Shown here: piece by piece, positions 13,320 through 15,490 of the stretch | Layout of the letters: the number at the start of each line of letters is the position of its first letter | Numbering within the stretch: the first letter of the stretch is position 1 | NCBI GenBank assembly: GCA_013349695.1 | Contig: DUZD01000038.1 | Coordinates: 1-15,490 of the forward strand | DNA length: 15,490 nucleotides | DNA from: Rhodospirillaceae bacterium | Lineage (GTDB): Bacteria; Pseudomonadota; Alphaproteobacteria; Rhodospirillales; 2-02-FULL-58-16 | Reading direction: 5' to 3' | Notes under the pieces: generated by a model | What the model saw: only the letters and a program-made list of their open reading frames with translations | What the model was told of the DNA's origin: nothing | Database searches by the model: none | Made by a program: the position numbers and the translations under genes

Positions 13320-15284
13320 TTGACTGATAGGATAAATACATCGGTTCTCGACAAGGTCGCCGAACCCATCGACATCCGTGGATTTTCGTTGCAAGAGCTT
13401 TCTCAACTGGCCGATGAGTTGCGCCAGGAAACGGTGCGGATTGTTTCTTTTACCGGCGGTCACCTGGGAGCTTCCCTGGGCGTTGTCGAGTTGACCCTGG
13501 CGCTTCACCATGTGTTCAACACTCCTGATGACCGGCTGATCTGGGATGTTGGCCATCAAGCCTATCCCCACAAGATTTTGACCGGCCGGCGGCAACGGAT
13601 GAGCACCTTGCGCCAGGCCGGTGGTCTTTCCGGCTTCACCAAGCGCTCCGAAAGCGTCTACGATCCTTTTGGCGCCGGCCACAGCTCGACTTCCATATCG
13701 GCCGCCCTTGGCATGGCGGTGGGGCGCGATTTGGCTGGGCGGAACAACCACGTCATCGCCGTCATCGGCGATGGTTCGATGAGCGCCGGCATGGCCTTCG
13801 AAGCCATGAACAACGCTGGTCCCATGGACGCCAGACTGATCGTCGTTCTCAATGACAACGATATGTCCATCGCGCCGCCGGTCGGTGCCTTGAGTGCCTA
13901 TCTTTCACGGCTGATTTCATCCAAGTCCTATCGCTCCATCCGTCATTTCGCCAAGGAAATGTCGAAAAAATTTCCCCGCGGACTGGAGGAAGCGGCGCGC
14001 AAGGCGGAGGAATACGCCCGCGGCATGGTCACCGGCGGGACGTTGTTCGAGGAATTGGGCTTCTTTTACGTTGGCCCCATCGACGGCCACAACCTCAATC
14101 ATCTGCTGCCGGTATTGAAGAACATCCGCGACGATAAGGAACCGGGACCGATCTTGCTGCACGTGGTGACCCGGAAAGGTAACGGTTACGCGCCGGCCGA
14201 GGAGGCCGAGGACAAATTCCACGGAGTCGGCAAATTCGATCTGGTCACCGGCGAACGGGCCAAGTCCGAAAGTACCGCTCCGACCTATACCAAGGTTTTC
14301 GCCGAGGCTTTGTTACAGGAGGCCGACGAGGACGAACGCATCGTCGCGGTGACCGCCGCCATGCCGGCGGGAACGGGGCTGGATAAGTTCGCCGAGAAGT
14401 ATCCGGACCGCTGCTTCGACGTCGGCATCGCCGAGCAGCATGCGGTGACGTTCTCCGCCGGCTTGGCTTGCGAGGGGTTCAAGCCTTTCGTCGCCATCTA
14501 TTCCACTTTTTTGCAGCGGGGATACGATCAGGTGGCCCACGACGTGGTTTTGCAAAACCTGCCCGTTCGTTTCATTCTTGACCGCGCCGGCCTGGTCGGC
14601 GACGACGGCGCCACCCATGCCGGCGTTTACGATCTGGTCTATCTTTGTTGCTTGCCGGGGATCGTGGTCATGGCGCCGTCGGACGAAGCGGAACTGATGC
14701 ACATGTTGGCGACGGCGGCGGCCATCGATGACGGGCCCAGCGCGCTCCGCTATCCGCGCGGCGATGGTGTCGGCGTCGAAATGCCGGCTCGCGGCGAGGT
14801 TTTACAAATCGGCAAGGGCCGGGTCCTCCGCGAGGGGACGGCGGCCGCCATCCTCAGCCTCGGCGGGCGTCTCCAAGAAGCGCTGAAAGCGGCCGACGAG
14901 CTGACCGCCAAGGGCTTCCCGACGACCGTCGCCGACGCCCGCTTCGCCAAGCCCTTCGATGAAGACTTGGTTCGCCGCTTGGCTCGGGAGCACGAGCTAT
15001 TGATCACCATCGAGGAAGGGGCTTCCGGCGGCTTCTCGGCTCAGGTTATGCGGTTCCTCGCCACCGAGGGGCTTCTCGACAACGGTTTGAAGTTCCGGCC
15101 GATGACTTTGCCCGATCGCGTCATCCATCACGGCAAGCCGGAAGTTCAGTACGCCGCCGCCGGCCTGACCGCGCCGCACATCGTGGCGGTGGCGCTGGCG
15201 GCGCACGGCCGCGAGGACGAAGTGGTCACGCCGGCGCTGGCGTTAGCGACGAAGAGGTCGGCTTCAATTAGCACGACGACATGA
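13320..15284 (+). CDS. dxs: 1-deoxy-D-xylulose-5-phosphate synthase
   Basis: Thiamine-diphosphate enzyme joining pyruvate and glyceraldehyde 3-phosphate to DXP, the entry step of the MEP isoprenoid pathway and a route to thiamine and pyridoxal. From the TTG at 13320 the 654 residues show HLGASLGVVELTLALH (48-63), DVGHQAYPHKILTGR (76-90), the ThDP motif GDGSMSAGMAFEAMNNAG (150-167) with LNDNDMSIAPPVGA (177-190), the transketolase-type pyrimidine domain with GIAEQHAV (catalytic Glu 372) and STFLQRGYDQVAHDV (395-409), DRAGLVGDDGATHAG (421-435), and a C-terminal transketolase domain. TTG is chosen because AAGGA lies 7 nt upstream and homology starts soon after; the same frame is open to 13260, inside ispA, but this adds only poor sequence. 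It is a likely operon partner of ispA. Confidence 0.97.
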   Translation: MTDRINTSVLDKVAEPIDIRGFSLQELSQLADELRQETVRIVSFTGGHLGASLGVVELTLALHHVFNTPDDRLIWDVGHQAYPHKILTGRRQRMSTLRQAGGLSGFTKRSESVYDPFGAGHSSTSISAALGMAVGRDLAGRNNHVIAVIGDGSMSAGMAFEAMNNAGPMDARLIVVLNDNDMSIAPPVGALSAYLSRLISSKSYRSIRHFAKEMSKKFPRGLEEAARKAEEYARGMVTGGTLFEELGFFYVGPIDGHNLNHLLPVLKNIRDDKEPGPILLHVVTRKGNGYAPAEEAEDKFHGVGKFDLVTGERAKSESTAPTYTKVFAEALLQEADEDERIVAVTAAMPAGTGLDKFAEKYPDRCFDVGIAEQHAVTFSAGLACEGFKPFVAIYSTFLQRGYDQVAHDVVLQNLPVRFILDRAGLVGDDGATHAGVYDLVYLCCLPGIVVMAPSDEAELMHMLATAAAIDDGPSALRYPRGDGVGVEMPARGEVLQIGKGRVLREGTAAAILSLGGRLQEALKAADELTAKGFPTTVADARFAKPFDEDLVRRLAREHELLITIEEGASGGFSAQVMRFLATEGLLDNGLKFRPMTLPDRVIHHGKPEVQYAAAGLTAPHIVAVALAAHGREDEVVTPALALATKRSASISTTT

Positions 15285-15490
15285 TTATGGAATTCGAAAA
15301 TTTCGCTGACCAAGCGATGCGGGGACTTGAGGAGGATGGTTACGAATATATCAGCGACCATCCATGCCTTGCCGGACATTGGCTTCGGCGTGAATCAAAA
15401 GGCTGGGCATTGAATCCTCGCGGATTATTTTCCGTTTGCGCATGGCCACTGCTTTTGCTCCCCTCGCCATACCCCACACATGCTCATTGA
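15281..15490 (+). CDS. small hypothetical ORF after dxs
   Basis: A 69-codon frame starts with an ATG that overlaps the dxs stop as ATGA and ends at a TGA on the last bases of the window. The first half (MEFENFADQAMRGLEEDGYE) looks soluble and acidic; the second half has a short hydrophobic stretch (VCAWPLLLLP). I recognise no family. No Shine-Dalgarno of its own is seen. In many alphaproteobacteria tlyA lies near dxs, but this is not TlyA. It may be a small coupled protein, a remnant or a chance frame. Confidence 0.3.
   Translation: MIMEFENFADQAMRGLEEDGYEYISDHPCLAGHWLRRESKGWALNPRGLFSVCAWPLLLLPSPYPTHAH

Noticed and set aside
1..15490. CRISPR array, tRNA or rRNA genes
   Set aside because: No regularly spaced repeat series and no recognisable RNA-gene motifs were seen on reading.

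Overview
The window looks like a chromosomal segment of an alphaproteobacterium, probably close to the Rhodospirillales. It is GC-rich, and the proteins (LysC, GAF-containing PtsP, UbiG, XseB, IspA, Dxs, a RodZ-type protein) and their grouping (lysC/ptsP/rodZ divergent from ubiG; deacetylase/xseB/ispA/dxs) recall what I know of that class. This taxonomic call is inference; no rRNA or tRNA gene is visible.

Left part (1-5661, minus strand). Reading leftwards: lysC (aspartate kinase), a nitronate monooxygenase-like FMN protein whose frame overlaps the lysC end, ptsP (enzyme I of the nitrogen PTS) 2 bp further on, then about 200 bp of AT-rich spacer and a RodZ-like gene cut by the window edge. 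The first three are almost certainly one transcript. Divergent from them is ubiG (plus strand), with a short shared regulatory region that holds a tandem 11-bp repeat.

Middle part (6669-10910). This is the accessory, eroded part. It holds two hairpin-forming inverted repeats (one a perfect 22-bp palindrome), an AT-rich leader, a small cytochrome b561 gene, a frameshifted 3' remnant of an IS4-type transposase, the C-terminal ATPase end of a histidine kinase facing head to head a fragment of a WD40-repeat protein, a large unrecognised multi-membrane-span protein that resembles GT-C glycosyltransferases in layout, a 16-bp hairpin, and the last ~40 codons of what looks like a lost galE gene. The galE remnant still overlaps the next gene's start codon by ATGA.

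Right part (10911-15490, plus strand). Histone-deacetylase-family amidohydrolase, xseB, ispA (farnesyl diphosphate synthase) and dxs (DXP synthase) lie in one direction. IspA and Dxs act at the late and first steps of isoprenoid synthesis, and UbiG in the left part uses a prenylated substrate. A possible 13-codon leader ORF overlaps the ispA start. After dxs a small unrecognised ORF begins with an ATGA overlap.

I did not find a convincing new multi-gene system. The most rewarding points are the galE remnant, the orphan membrane protein, the head-to-head remnants, and the repeats and hairpins in the spacers.
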